From JBGPYB01 sp041493035 (GTDB taxonomy: Bacteria; Acidobacteriota; Vicinamibacteria; Fen-336): 26,786 nucleotides of DNA. Position numbers and translations under genes: made by a program. The DNA lies in contig JBGPYB010000057.1 in the NCBI GenBank assembly GCA_041493035.1, positions 1-26,786 on the forward strand, given 5' to 3'. Of the stretch, positions 7,356-15,028 are shown piece by piece (position 1 is the stretch's first letter; each line of letters begins with the position of its first letter). The notes under the pieces are model-generated. The model was given only the letters and a program-made list of their open reading frames with translations. It searched no databases and was not told where the DNA came from.

Positions 7356-7367
7356 AGAAGCGCTTCT
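7356..7367. promoter_or_regulatory. 12-base perfect palindrome in the leader of the Cys-tailed protein gene
   Basis: AGAAGCGCTTCT is a perfect palindrome 23 bases upstream of the ATG at 7332 (minus strand). TATCGT (7350-7345 on the minus strand) lies between it and the start as a weak -10 candidate. It could be an operator for a dimeric regulator; a chance occurrence is not excluded. Confidence 0.25.
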
Positions 7368-7445
7368 CGAGGTTCGCTAGCACCCTGGGCGGAGGTGGCT
7401 CATGGGAGACACGACCGCATACCCTCATCGACGGATTTGACCCGG

Positions 7446-8975
7446 CTACTCGTAGTGCTTGGTCGTCTCCCATGCCGCGCCCCAGGGTACCCGCAGCCCG
7501 CGCGCCACCTCGATTCTCGCGTCATTTCGCCAGCTCATGCAGTAGTCGCAGTGGTGGGTTCGGATGAGTGCGTGCTCGGCGAACGCGGTGTCCAGGTCTC
7601 GCGGGTTCGCATCCACGGCGATGAGGACCTGAGGACCGGGCCGCTCCTTCGACCACATCCAGTAGGTGTTCTGGGGGCAGATCACGCGAGGAGGAAGGCC
7701 GCGGGAGGGGCCCAGAAGCTCGAGGGCTCCGGCCTGGCCGTAGCTTGGGGCGTAGAAGACGACCTTGGCCTGATCCTCCGGTGGCAGCGTGCGGTAGACG
7801 GCGGCCACATCGTCGACGAACTCTTCCCAGCCGGTTCGGTCGGCCAGCCACTGCGGAATCGGTGACGTCTTCCCGCGTTCGATTCTCGGGAGATAGTGGA
7901 TCGTCTGCGCGTAGGCGGCCACCGTCCGGGGCTGGAAAAGGGGGAGGCTCAGGGGAAGAATCGGGCCAGCTCCGAGGAGGATCATCGCCACCAACGCGGC
8001 TCGACCCCAGCGCCGCCCGCTGGCCGCCGTCAAGGCCTCGAGAGCCACGCCGCCGGCCGCAAAGACGACAGGGTAGAAGGCGCCGATACGATCGGGACGG
8101 CTCGAGTGCGACGCGAGGAGAATGGCAAAGAGAACCAGGAACGCAATTCCCAGGGGGCGGTACGGCGCGGCGCGACGAGCGAAGAGAAGGTAGCCGGTGC
8201 CCGAGAGCCAGACGGGAAACGTTGCGGGGCCAAGGAAGAGGATCTGGTCCATCACGGCCTTGAATGGAGGCGTGGGAATGTTCTTGAAGGCTTGGGCGTT
8301 ACGGTAGAACTCCACCGAAGGCCAGCCGTGAGCCTGCTGCCACAGGAGGTTCGGAAGCAGCATAAGGGCGGCGAGCAGCGCCCCCAGCCAAGGCCATGGT
8401 GTAGCGAGACTCCCACGCGCTCGCGTGGCCACGATGCCGGCCGCCACGGCCACGGCCAGGAGGATCGTCGTGTGCTTGTTCTCCAAGCCGAGGCCGAGGA
8501 GAAGGCCGACAACGAGCCAGAGCCTTGGCGCGTCGCCATCGAGGATCCGCAACAGAACGAGGGCCACGAGCGGCCAGAGGAGAAGCTCGAAGGCGTTCAT
8601 CGAGTAGAACGTCCCCAGCACGAGGAAGACCGGGCCGGTGGCGGTCGCCAGCGCCGCGAGGGCCTGGGCGTATGCGCCTCCTCCGAGCCGTCGTGCAAGG
8701 AGCCCGGCGACGAGAACGGTGCCCGCGGTCGCGAGGGCAGGTGGCAGGCGCAACGCGAGGACCGACTCCCCAAGAACGGTGCGCGTGGCGCTGAGGAGCA
8801 GAATCGAGAGCGGAGGGTGGTCGACGTAGCCCCAGGCGAGTCTCTTGGCGCACGCGATGTAGTAGAGCTCGTCGATGAAGAGGCCGTACGGACCGAAGAA
8901 AGTCCCGGCGAGGGTGACGAAGAACGCTGTCGCCGTGATGCCGTAGAGGAGAATATTGGCGCGCGAGGAGGTCAT
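7446..8975 (-). CDS. GT39-like membrane glycosyltransferase
   Basis: A 509-residue polytopic membrane protein of the PMT/ArnT superfamily. It opens with one membrane helix (7-28), then the acidic loop motif GLFIDELYYIACAKRL (D35, E36) and the VDHPPLS motif (51-57), both typical of GT39-type enzymes that use a polyprenyl-phosphate sugar. About ten helices follow to roughly residue 360. The C-terminal 150 residues are a soluble, probably periplasmic, domain with several Cys (for example ICPQNTYW and HHCDYC). The start ATG overlaps the stop of the upstream GH127-type gene as ATGA, a classic sign of coupled translation, and GGAG lies 5 bases ahead. The pairing with a secreted sugar hydrolase suggests both handle one extracellular glycan. 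Substrate is not readable. Confidence 0.82.
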   Translation of the reverse strand: MTSSRANILLYGITATAFFVTLAGTFFGPYGLFIDELYYIACAKRLAWGYVDHPPLSILLLSATRTVLGESVLALRLPPALATAGTVLVAGLLARRLGGGAYAQALAALATATGPVFLVLGTFYSMNAFELLLWPLVALVLLRILDGDAPRLWLVVGLLLGLGLENKHTTILLAVAVAAGIVATRARGSLATPWPWLGALLAALMLLPNLLWQQAHGWPSVEFYRNAQAFKNIPTPPFKAVMDQILFLGPATFPVWLSGTGYLLFARRAAPYRPLGIAFLVLFAILLASHSSRPDRIGAFYPVVFAAGGVALEALTAASGRRWGRAALVAMILLGAGPILPLSLPLFQPRTVAAYAQTIHYLPRIERGKTSPIPQWLADRTGWEEFVDDVAAVYRTLPPEDQAKVVFYAPSYGQAGALELLGPSRGLPPRVICPQNTYWMWSKERPGPQVLIAVDANPRDLDTAFAEHALIRTHHCDYCMSWRNDARIEVARGLRVPWGAAWETTKHYE

Positions 8976-10819
8976 GCCGCTCCTTGCCCCGCGCGTCGAT
9001 AGCGAAGCCAGGTGGCAACCGCGCCCGGGGCGCCCCCGGCCTGCTCGCTGATCGGCCGAAGAACCAACGGCTGCTCTCCCGCGAACCCGCCATGGGAGTA
9101 CGACGCCGCGAGCCGTCGTGACGGATCTGCGAAGCGCTGCGGAGAGGGGCCAAGCGCCGGAACCGCGAGGGGCGCGTGGAGCGTCACCGTGCTTTCGCCG
9201 ACCCAGGGCTCGCTGAAGAACAGGGGCTCGAGAGCGTCGTCGACCGCGTACAACCAGGGGCCGAGGAAGAGAAGGGCGTCACCGTCGGGCGGGGTTTCGA
9301 GAGTCTGGCGATCCCGAGTCTCAAAGAGCAGACGGTGATCGAGGACCATCTCGACACGGCTCCCTTGGGCGAACGAGCGGCGGACGGTCAGGGTGTCGCC
9401 GTCCGCCAGGGGCTCCGGAACGCCGTCCACGAGCAGGGTCGCGGCCTTGGCCCACGGCGGTCGGCGAAGAGACACCGCACGAGGGCCGCCCGCGCTGCGT
9501 CGTACCTCGACGGACAGACGGCTCCGCACCGGAGAATCGGCTCGGTACCGGACGGCGCAGTCGAAACCGTCTCCCGTCCAGTCCGCATCCTGGAACAGGT
9601 TCACCTGAAGCCCGCCCTCGGTCGGCGCTGCCATCGCGTCCAAGACGTCGCGAAAGGCGCGATGGCCGTGCATCGTGCAGCACCACCACGCGCGCCCGAC
9701 GCTCTCGGTGGGTTTGATGCCGTTCCGAACGAAGACGTGGTGGCCGAAGTCGCCCGTGGAGAACTGGTTGAAGTAGAAATGATTCAGGAGACAACGCTCT
9801 GCGCGGTCCAGGTACTCCGTTCGGCCGGTAGCCTTCCAGAGCTGGAGGCTGAGGCGCAGCATGTCCGCGACGGCGCACCCCTCGTCGCGCGGGTCATGGC
9901 CGCTGGCGGCAACGAGGCTGCGCCTCTGGTCCTCGCTCACGGACGGGTCTTCCCACCCGAAATACTCGAGGGCCCCCCCGAGGTAGGGAAGGTCCGGCGA
10001 CGCGACGTAGTCCCGGTAGAGGGCCTCGACCCGTTCGAGGAGATCGCCGTCACCCGCGGCTTCGGAGAGAGTGACCATGCCACGGAGGGTCGTGAGATAG
10101 CCGTGAGCGTGCTGAATGCCGCGCGGCCCGAGCATGGGGACGATCTCGCGGGCGGCGGCGAGGTAGTCCGCCCTGGCCGCGGTTCGCGCGAGAAGGGCCA
10201 AGGGCTCGACGAGCTGGGTGAAGCAGATGATGCCAAAGGCTCCTTGTCCCTCCAGGCGCTGCGCCACCGCCGATTCGGCGCACTGCTTGCGCACCCCCAC
10301 GAGAAAGTCGGCGAGACGAACGGCGGCTCGGAGGACGTCGTCACCGCCGTGGGTCGCGTGGAACTGAGTCAGGCCAAGGAGAAGGCGACCGTTCCCCCAG
10401 AGAAGCGCCATGTGCGGCGCGCCGATGGCGTCGGCGGTGTACGTCAGCGAGGCGTCGCCGAAGCGCCCGTCAGGGCGTTGGTGGCGAAGGATCTCCGCGA
10501 CGAGACCGGGCAAGTCGAAGGGTCCCTCCGGAGGCAGCAGGGACAGGGCTTCGACGTAGCGCCCCGAGAGGTCGCCGCTGAACTCGGTGAAGCGCCGCTG
10601 ACGGTCGAGGGTCACGTCGGCGAGTATGAAATCACGGGTATAACGCGGGAGGCCGCCCCCCGTGAGGCGGTCCGCGGTCAGCCGGATGCGCTCACCCAGC
10701 TCACCGGCCGGTGCCAAGCCGGGGGGATGGGGGCCGGACGCCTTCGCGAGGGCCGGCGGGAACTGCCAGGCCGCCGCGGCGCCGGCGAGACTCTGGTTGA
10801 ACTGTCGTCGTGACACCAT
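8972..10819 (-). CDS. Tat-exported GH127-type glycosidase (beta-L-arabinofuranosidase-like, DUF1680)
   Basis: A 615-residue secreted glycoside hydrolase. I chose ATG 10819 because GGGAGG lies just upstream and it begins MVSRRQFNQS, a twin-arginine export signal, followed by LAGAAAAW. The body is an (alpha/alpha)-barrel typical of DUF1680. The unusual Cys-based active site is recognisable: E313-x-C315 (DEGC) and the pair C380-C381 (WWCCTMHGH) match the Glu, Cys and Cys-Cys that bind zinc and supply the Cys nucleophile in the Bifidobacterium enzyme HypBA1. A beta-sandwich C-terminal region follows, with SLRRPPWAKAATLLVDG near 454. The known activity is removal of beta-L-arabinofuranose; GH127 relatives (GH137, GH142, GH146) act on other sugars, so the substrate is open. 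It is coupled by a 4-base overlap to the GT-C gene downstream. Confidence 0.82.
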   Translation of the reverse strand: MVSRRQFNQSLAGAAAAWQFPPALAKASGPHPPGLAPAGELGERIRLTADRLTGGGLPRYTRDFILADVTLDRQRRFTEFSGDLSGRYVEALSLLPPEGPFDLPGLVAEILRHQRPDGRFGDASLTYTADAIGAPHMALLWGNGRLLLGLTQFHATHGGDDVLRAAVRLADFLVGVRKQCAESAVAQRLEGQGAFGIICFTQLVEPLALLARTAARADYLAAAREIVPMLGPRGIQHAHGYLTTLRGMVTLSEAAGDGDLLERVEALYRDYVASPDLPYLGGALEYFGWEDPSVSEDQRRSLVAASGHDPRDEGCAVADMLRLSLQLWKATGRTEYLDRAERCLLNHFYFNQFSTGDFGHHVFVRNGIKPTESVGRAWWCCTMHGHRAFRDVLDAMAAPTEGGLQVNLFQDADWTGDGFDCAVRYRADSPVRSRLSVEVRRSAGGPRAVSLRRPPWAKAATLLVDGVPEPLADGDTLTVRRSFAQGSRVEMVLDHRLLFETRDRQTLETPPDGDALLFLGPWLYAVDDALEPLFFSEPWVGESTVTLHAPLAVPALGPSPQRFADPSRRLAASYSHGGFAGEQPLVLRPISEQAGGAPGAVATWLRYRRAGQGAA

Positions 10820-10847
10820 GGACTCCCTCCCAGGAGACAATCAGGAC

Positions 10848-11288
10848 GTGACCGACTTCCCGCGACGCACGCCGCTCTGGCGGTTTCTCATTCTGCTCCC
10901 GTTACCCTATCTTCCGTTGCTCGGGTTCGCAGCCGGCGGCGCCCCGTGGTCGGCGAACGCTCCCAGCGGGCGCCCGCAGCCGGACGTCGCCGTTGTCCTC
11001 GCCGTTGTGGCCACGGCTCTTGGCCTGCTGTTCGTGGGCCTCACGTGGGCGCGGAGCCGAGCCCTCCGGGTCGCCGGATACCTGGGCTACGCCCTCGCGC
11101 TGACGCTGGCCTTCGGCGTGGGCGGAGTCCTGGCGCTCATGAATCACATCGGGGGCCTTCACGGAGAAGCGACCGGGCCTCTCTGGGCGACCATCGTCCT
11201 GGGCACGGGGGCCGTCCTCTCGATTCTTGCTCTCGTGCCGCTGGCGGCGTTGATCGTCGCCGACTGGAGTCAACCGCGTGGCCAATAG
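10848..11288 (+). CDS. Four-helix integral membrane protein, unknown function
   Basis: From GTG 10848 this is a 146-residue protein with four hydrophobic helices at about 12-29, 47-66, 74-97 and 112-138, short loops and an Arg-rich start (TDFPRRTPLWRF). An in-frame ATG at 10818 would add ten residues. I prefer the GTG because AGGAG (10832-10836) lies 11 bases upstream, but the choice is uncertain. The start sits only 28 bases from the divergent glycosidase start, so any promoter must lie inside the neighbouring reading frame. The stop is three bases from the convergent stop of the binding-protein gene. No charged motif in the helices suggests transport or catalysis. I do not recognise the family. 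Confidence 0.6.
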   Translation: MTDFPRRTPLWRFLILLPLPYLPLLGFAAGGAPWSANAPSGRPQPDVAVVLAVVATALGLLFVGLTWARSRALRVAGYLGYALALTLAFGVGGVLALMNHIGGLHGEATGPLWATIVLGTGAVLSILALVPLAALIVADWSQPRGQ

Positions 11289-11291
11289 CCG

Positions 11292-12887
11292 TCACCGGAG
11301 CGACATCTCGGCGGCGAAGAGGCTACCGTCGATCCGCGGCTTCCAGAGGACACGATCGGAGACTCCGTAGAGATTCTGCGGAAGATAGAGCGGCACCAAG
11401 GGCGCGTCATCGTTGAGGAGACGCATCAGCGTGTCGGACGCCTGTCGACGCTTGGCGCCGTCGAAGACGCGGTCGTGATCGTCGATCAAGCGATCGACGA
11501 CGGGGTTGGAGTAACCGGGGTTGAATGTGCCATAGCCCAAGCCGGGGCTCCGGGTGAAGAGGCAGTCACGAAGAAACGTCCAAGCGTCTCCGTCATCGAA
11601 CTGCCAGGCGGCAAGGTAGAACGGCAGGTGGCCCTTCATGGCCTCCAACATCTGGGACCAATCGAGGGTCTCGACGTCTACCGTGATCCCGATCCGCCCG
11701 AGCATCTCGCGGAGAGCGGCGCTCACCACCGACAAGGAGACCTGCGGCCTATGGGTGAGGGTGACGTGGAGGCCCGCGGCATGGCCGGTTTGCGCCATCA
11801 AATGACGTCCCCCTTCGGGATCGAAGGGCAGCGGAGGCAGGTCCGCCACGTATCCGACGACACTGTCATGGACGAGTTGGTTCAAGGGAGCCACGAATCC
11901 GCCGAGGCGCCGGCTCAGTTCCTCGCGGTCGATGGCGCGGGAGATGGCTTGACGGACGCGGCGATCGGCGAAAGCGTTGGGCGACTGTCGGGGGCCAGGC
12001 CGGCAATCGAACCAGAGGTAGTAGGCGGCGAGGCCGGCGCGGGTGACCAGTCGAGCGTGGGGGAACGCGCGCACCGAAGCCGCGGCGGACTCGGGAATCC
12101 AGCGCAGGACGTCGATGCCCCCCGTGCGGAGCATGTCGATCCCCTTCTGGGTGTCTTCGACGGGAAGAAAGTGAACGTGCCGGACCGGCGGCGCGCCGCG
12201 CCAGTAGTCGCTGAACGCCTCGACGTCCAGGGAGATGTCCTTGTGCCACGCGACGAAGCGGTAGGGACCCGTCCCCGCGGGATGGGTCAAGAGGCCGGTG
12301 TAGCCCGCGGGTGTAATCAGGACGTTGGCGATGCGGTTGAGCAGGAGGGGATCCGGCCGGGTGACGCGGATGCGGACCGTGTGGTCGTCGAGCGCCTCCA
12401 TCCGGTCGATTGTGGACAGATACCCCTTCACGCTGGAGGTGGCCTCGCTCCGCGATCGCTCGATGCTGAAGAGCACGTCGGCCGCGGTCAGGAGGCGCCC
12501 GTCGTGAAATCGGACGTCGCGTCGAATCTCGAAGATCCACGTGTGTTCGTCGGGTGTGTTCCACGAGACCGCCAGGGCCGGTGTCAACGCCATGTCTCTG
12601 TCGAACGTGACGAGGCTCTCGTAGATATTTCCAAGAACCGACCACGTGGCCACTTCGGTGTACGTGGCCGGGTCGAGAGAGGGGATCTCGGACTCGTGGC
12701 CCACGCGGAGGACGCTCGCGTCGCCGGGGCGCGTGCCCATGGCCCCGCGGTGGCACGCGAGGGCGCAGAGGGCCGAGGTCCCCAAGGCGAGCAGAAGCGC
12801 CACCAGCGTCCTGAAGCGACCCAACCCTACACGGCCCCGCCGTGCGGGCGGGACCTTGGGGGTGACGGGGCGAAGCCCTTGCGTCAT
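11292..12887 (-). CDS. ABC transporter substrate-binding protein, peptide/nickel family 5 (orphan)
   Basis: A 531-residue solute-binding protein of family 5 (DppA/OppA type), which binds peptides, nickel or related ligands in the periplasm and hands them to an ABC permease. After a basic start, residues 27-44 are a signal core ending in ALAC; C45 is the likely lipidated Cys, though -3 Ala makes the lipobox degenerate. The family signature runs from LRVGHESEIPSLDPATY (60-76) through NIYESLVTF to TPALAVSW and RFHDGRLLTAADVLFSIER (about 124-142). Later elements such as RRVRQAISRAIDREEL and PLVPLYLPQN are also typical. No permease or ATPase gene lies beside it, so its partners are elsewhere or it works differently. 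AGGAT lies 7 bases before the ATG, supplied by a 12-base palindrome shared with the divergent gene. Confidence 0.88.
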   Translation of the reverse strand: MTQGLRPVTPKVPPARRGRVGLGRFRTLVALLLALGTSALCALACHRGAMGTRPGDASVLRVGHESEIPSLDPATYTEVATWSVLGNIYESLVTFDRDMALTPALAVSWNTPDEHTWIFEIRRDVRFHDGRLLTAADVLFSIERSRSEATSSVKGYLSTIDRMEALDDHTVRIRVTRPDPLLLNRIANVLITPAGYTGLLTHPAGTGPYRFVAWHKDISLDVEAFSDYWRGAPPVRHVHFLPVEDTQKGIDMLRTGGIDVLRWIPESAAASVRAFPHARLVTRAGLAAYYLWFDCRPGPRQSPNAFADRRVRQAISRAIDREELSRRLGGFVAPLNQLVHDSVVGYVADLPPLPFDPEGGRHLMAQTGHAAGLHVTLTHRPQVSLSVVSAALREMLGRIGITVDVETLDWSQMLEAMKGHLPFYLAAWQFDDGDAWTFLRDCLFTRSPGLGYGTFNPGYSNPVVDRLIDDHDRVFDGAKRRQASDTLMRLLNDDAPLVPLYLPQNLYGVSDRVLWKPRIDGSLFAAEMSLR

Positions 12888-12893
12888 GGCGTG

Positions 12894-12905
12894 ATCCTAT
12901 AGGAT
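12894..12905. promoter_or_regulatory. 12-base palindrome in the 29-base divergent gap
   Basis: ATCCTATAGGAT is a perfect palindrome between the divergent starts at 12887 (-) and 12917 (+). Each half supplies an AGGA ribosome-site core: 7 bases before the minus-strand ATG and 12 before the plus-strand GTG. It may also serve as an operator; with so little space, promoters must overlap the coding starts or it. Confidence 0.4.
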
Positions 12906-12916
12906 TCTGCTCCCCG

Positions 12917-13468
12917 GTGACGACGCCAGGCCGGCACAGGATTCTCGCTGTCTCCGGAAGCCTTCGGGCGCGGTCATCGAATGCCGCGATCCTCCGCGCC
13001 GCGGCTGACGTGGCTCCGGGAACCATGGAGTTCACGCTCTACACGGGCCTGTCGCACCTGCCGCACTTCAACCCCGATCTCGACGACGAAGAGCATCCCT
13101 TGGCTCCTGTCAAAGAGCTCCGGGCTTTGCTCACCCAAGCTGACGGCATCGTGATCTCCAGTCCCGAGTACGCCCATGGCGTGCCGGGCTCGTTGAAGAA
13201 TGCCCTCGACTGGATCGTGTCGAGTGGCGAGTTGCGCGGTAAGCCCGTCCTCCTCATCAACGCGTCGCCCGGTGGTGGTGACAGGGCCCAGGCGTCGCTC
13301 ATCGAGACGCTTCAGGTGATGGAGGCGCGGGTTCTGGTCGAAGGGGTCGTGCGCGTGGCGTCGATCCGCAGCAAATTGGACGGGGCCGGCAATGTGACCG
13401 ATGCCGAGACGGTGAAGGCGCTCGAGGCAGGCCTGGCCGCGCTGGCCTCGGCGATTCACACTCCCTGA
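12917..13468 (+). CDS. NADPH-dependent FMN reductase (flavodoxin-fold)
   Basis: A 183-residue flavoprotein of the NADPH-dependent FMN reductase family (SsuE/ChrR/azoreductase-like). The phosphate-binding loop is SGSLRARSSNAAI (13-25), and SSPEYAHGVPGSLKNALDW (81-99) is the signature that contacts the flavin isoalloxazine ring. Such cytoplasmic enzymes use NAD(P)H to reduce FMN, quinones, chromate or azo dyes; the natural substrate here is unknown. The start is GTG at 12917, the only start that keeps the beta strand RHRILAVSGS intact. It is followed 33 bases later by the arginase-family remnant, which has its own strong ribosome site. Length is normal for the family. Confidence 0.88.
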   Translation: MTTPGRHRILAVSGSLRARSSNAAILRAAADVAPGTMEFTLYTGLSHLPHFNPDLDDEEHPLAPVKELRALLTQADGIVISSPEYAHGVPGSLKNALDWIVSSGELRGKPVLLINASPGGGDRAQASLIETLQVMEARVLVEGVVRVASIRSKLDGAGNVTDAETVKALEAGLAALASAIHTP

Positions 13469-13501
13469 CCTTGAGTCTCCCGGGAAGAGAAGGAGGGTGA
13501 T

Positions 13502-13879
13502 GTGCAAGGCGTGACGCTGCTCGGCCTGCCCACCGATTCGAACTCGTCTTACCTGCGGGGCGCGGCCGAGGGTCCCGGAGCCATTCGAAAGGCTCTTCGT
13601 TCCGGAGCGAGTAACTTGACGGCTGAGAACGGCGTCGACATCGGTGCCTACGGGATTCTGGTCGACGCCGGGGACCTCGAGTTGACCGAGACCCCGGCCG
13701 ACGTCGGCCGCATCACGTCCGCGATCAGCCGTGAGCGGGAGCGCGGCCATCGCGTCCCCTCGCTGGGCGGCGACCACTCGGTGACGTTCCCGACGAGCCG
13801 GGACGTGGGGGACGTCACGGCCACGGTCGCCGCAAAGCTGGTCAAGGAGCTGGCGGGGCGAATGGCAGAGGAAGACTAG
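13502..13879 (+). pseudogene. Arginase/agmatinase-family gene with its middle deleted in frame
   Basis: The frame encodes 125 residues from GTG 13502, with an excellent AGGAGG 5 bases ahead. Residues 1-97 are a good ureohydrolase N-terminus: VTLLGLPTDSNSSYLRGAAE, then EGPGAIRKALR, and SLGGDHSVTFP (87-97), which carries the first manganese-binding His. The sequence then jumps straight to TSRDVGDVTATVAAKLVKEL and AGRMAEED, which is how these proteins end. Family members are about 300 residues; the missing 170 or so hold DAHxD and DxD, which supply the other metal ligands. The join lies near base 13793 and keeps the frame, so a short protein could still be made but could not bind the metal pair. 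A genuine deletion or an assembly artefact would both give this. Confidence 0.72.
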
Positions 13880-13887
13880 GCCAACGG

Positions 13888-14046
13888 TCAGCGCGACAAC
13901 ACGACCCGACGGAGTCGACGGACGGCATCGGGTATCTCAGCAACCGAAGCGCCTCCGTACCCCAGGACCAACCCGGGGCGGGCCACCTTGCCCCAATAGC
14001 AGGCCGAGAGCGGCATCGCCCAGAGTCCCTCTACGGCGGCCCGCTG
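13888..14046 (-). pseudogene. C-terminal relic of a MocR/PdxR-type regulator (GntR-aminotransferase)
   Basis: The minus-strand frame ending at 13888 encodes QRAAVEGLWAMPLSACYWGK then VARPGLVLGYGGASVAEIPD and AVRRLRRVVLSR. This is the closing stretch of MocR-type proteins, whose aminotransferase-fold domain ends with a PLSAYY element, a GLVLGY strand and an EIxxGVRRL helix. About 50 of the usual 450 or more residues remain. The frame continues upstream to about 14274 with no recognisable MocR sequence, and the DNA-binding domain is absent. The stop is 8 bases from the convergent stop of the arginase remnant. The match is by pattern memory. Confidence 0.5.
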
Positions 14047-14129
14047 TGGGAGGAACACGCGGCTACGATGAACGGCCGGCTGATCGACCACACCGACCCG
14101 GCCCACCGCTCGCGTCTGCGTTGGCACGA

Positions 14130-14945
14130 TCAAGGAGGCGGCGACGGAGCGTCGCGGGCGGTCTTCGGAGCGAAGTAGTCGTTTACGCCGTCGTAGGCGA
14201 CATAGCGCTCCACACGCTCGTACCCGTGGGCGGCAAAGTACGCCAGGATCTTTACACGGCCCGCGTGGAACCATTCCACGCAGACCAGTTGCGGCTTGAA
14301 GCGGTCGATGTCGAACCCGGCAAGAGCCAGAAGCTCGGCTCCTTCGATGTCGAGCGACATGAAGTCGATCCGCGCGACATGGTTCTCGTCGAGGAGCCTT
14401 GTGAGCGTGATCGTGGGGACCAGGATCTGCTTGTACGGGATCCTATGGCCGGAAGACGTCTTCTTGGGGGGCGCGATGGAGGAGAGGCCCGAGAGGTCGG
14501 CGCGATCGGGACGAAAGAACTTCTCGGCGGGACCCACGTGGTCCGTCACGAGGTAGTTGAAGAAGCGGCTGTGCGGCCGCTGGTGCTCCCAGGCTCGCGC
14601 GTATTGGGGGAGCGCGTCGATGGCAATGCCGGACCATTCGAGCTCGCTCTCGAGGAAATACGTGTTGTTGTCCATTTTGGGCCAGGCGCAGCCGACGTCC
14701 AGAAAGACCCCTTCACGCCGGTCCTGAAAGAAGTCCCGGATGATCACCTCTTCGTCGTGTTGCGAATAGTGTTTCTTCTTCTTGCCGAGGATATCCCGGC
14801 GCGGCGGGGGGGTCTCTTGCGCCTTCGCGACCGGAGGAGGCGGGGTCTTCTGTGGCGCAGGAGCGCAGCTGCTGAGCTGGAGCGCGGCGCAAAAGGCCAG
14901 GAAAGGCCTCCCGTGCGGCATCCGAACGGCACGAGCGTGGATCAT
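14130..14945 (-). CDS. FkbM-family methyltransferase with a lipoprotein signal
   Basis: A 271-residue protein (from ATG 14945) with an FkbM methyltransferase domain, which methylates sugar or other hydroxyls using S-adenosylmethionine. HYSQHDEEVIIRDFF precedes the SAM-binding strand VFLDVGCAWPKMDNNTYFLE (D83, G85); the second signature is DFMSLDIEGAELLALAGFD (from D194). Unusually, the N-terminus is a lipoprotein signal: a basic start, the hydrophobic core PFLAFCAALQ, then the textbook lipobox LSSC with C27, followed by a Pro-rich linker (CAPAPQKTPPPP). This would put a SAM-dependent enzyme outside the inner membrane. An ATG at 14921 would give a more typical 19-residue signal, and a GTG at 14996 is also in frame. 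TATCCT ends 7 bases before ATG 14945 and no ribosome site is seen, so a leaderless start is possible. Confidence 0.78.
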   Translation of the reverse strand: MIHARAVRMPHGRPFLAFCAALQLSSCAPAPQKTPPPPVAKAQETPPPRRDILGKKKKHYSQHDEEVIIRDFFQDRREGVFLDVGCAWPKMDNNTYFLESELEWSGIAIDALPQYARAWEHQRPHSRFFNYLVTDHVGPAEKFFRPDRADLSGLSSIAPPKKTSSGHRIPYKQILVPTITLTRLLDENHVARIDFMSLDIEGAELLALAGFDIDRFKPQLVCVEWFHAGRVKILAYFAAHGYERVERYVAYDGVNDYFAPKTARDAPSPPP

Positions 14946-15028
14946 CTGCGAGAGGATAGACGGGTACGTGACTCGCGTCCACGAGGGCCGCGACACAGGC
15001 TTGCGCAGGACGGTGCACTTGAGAGATC

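Noticed and set aside
9176..10813. A 545-codon plus-strand open frame opposite the glycosidase
   Set aside because: The glycosidase on the minus strand has a Tat signal and zinc motifs. The opposite frame has no recognisable domain or ribosome site.
11475..12902. A 475-codon plus-strand open frame opposite the binding protein
   Set aside because: Shadow of a well-supported family 5 binding protein; composition typical of antisense frames.
14047..14129. Possible further MocR sequence upstream of the C-terminal stub
   Set aside because: The frame stays open, but the residues do not resemble the expected part of the family, so I ended the relic at 14046.
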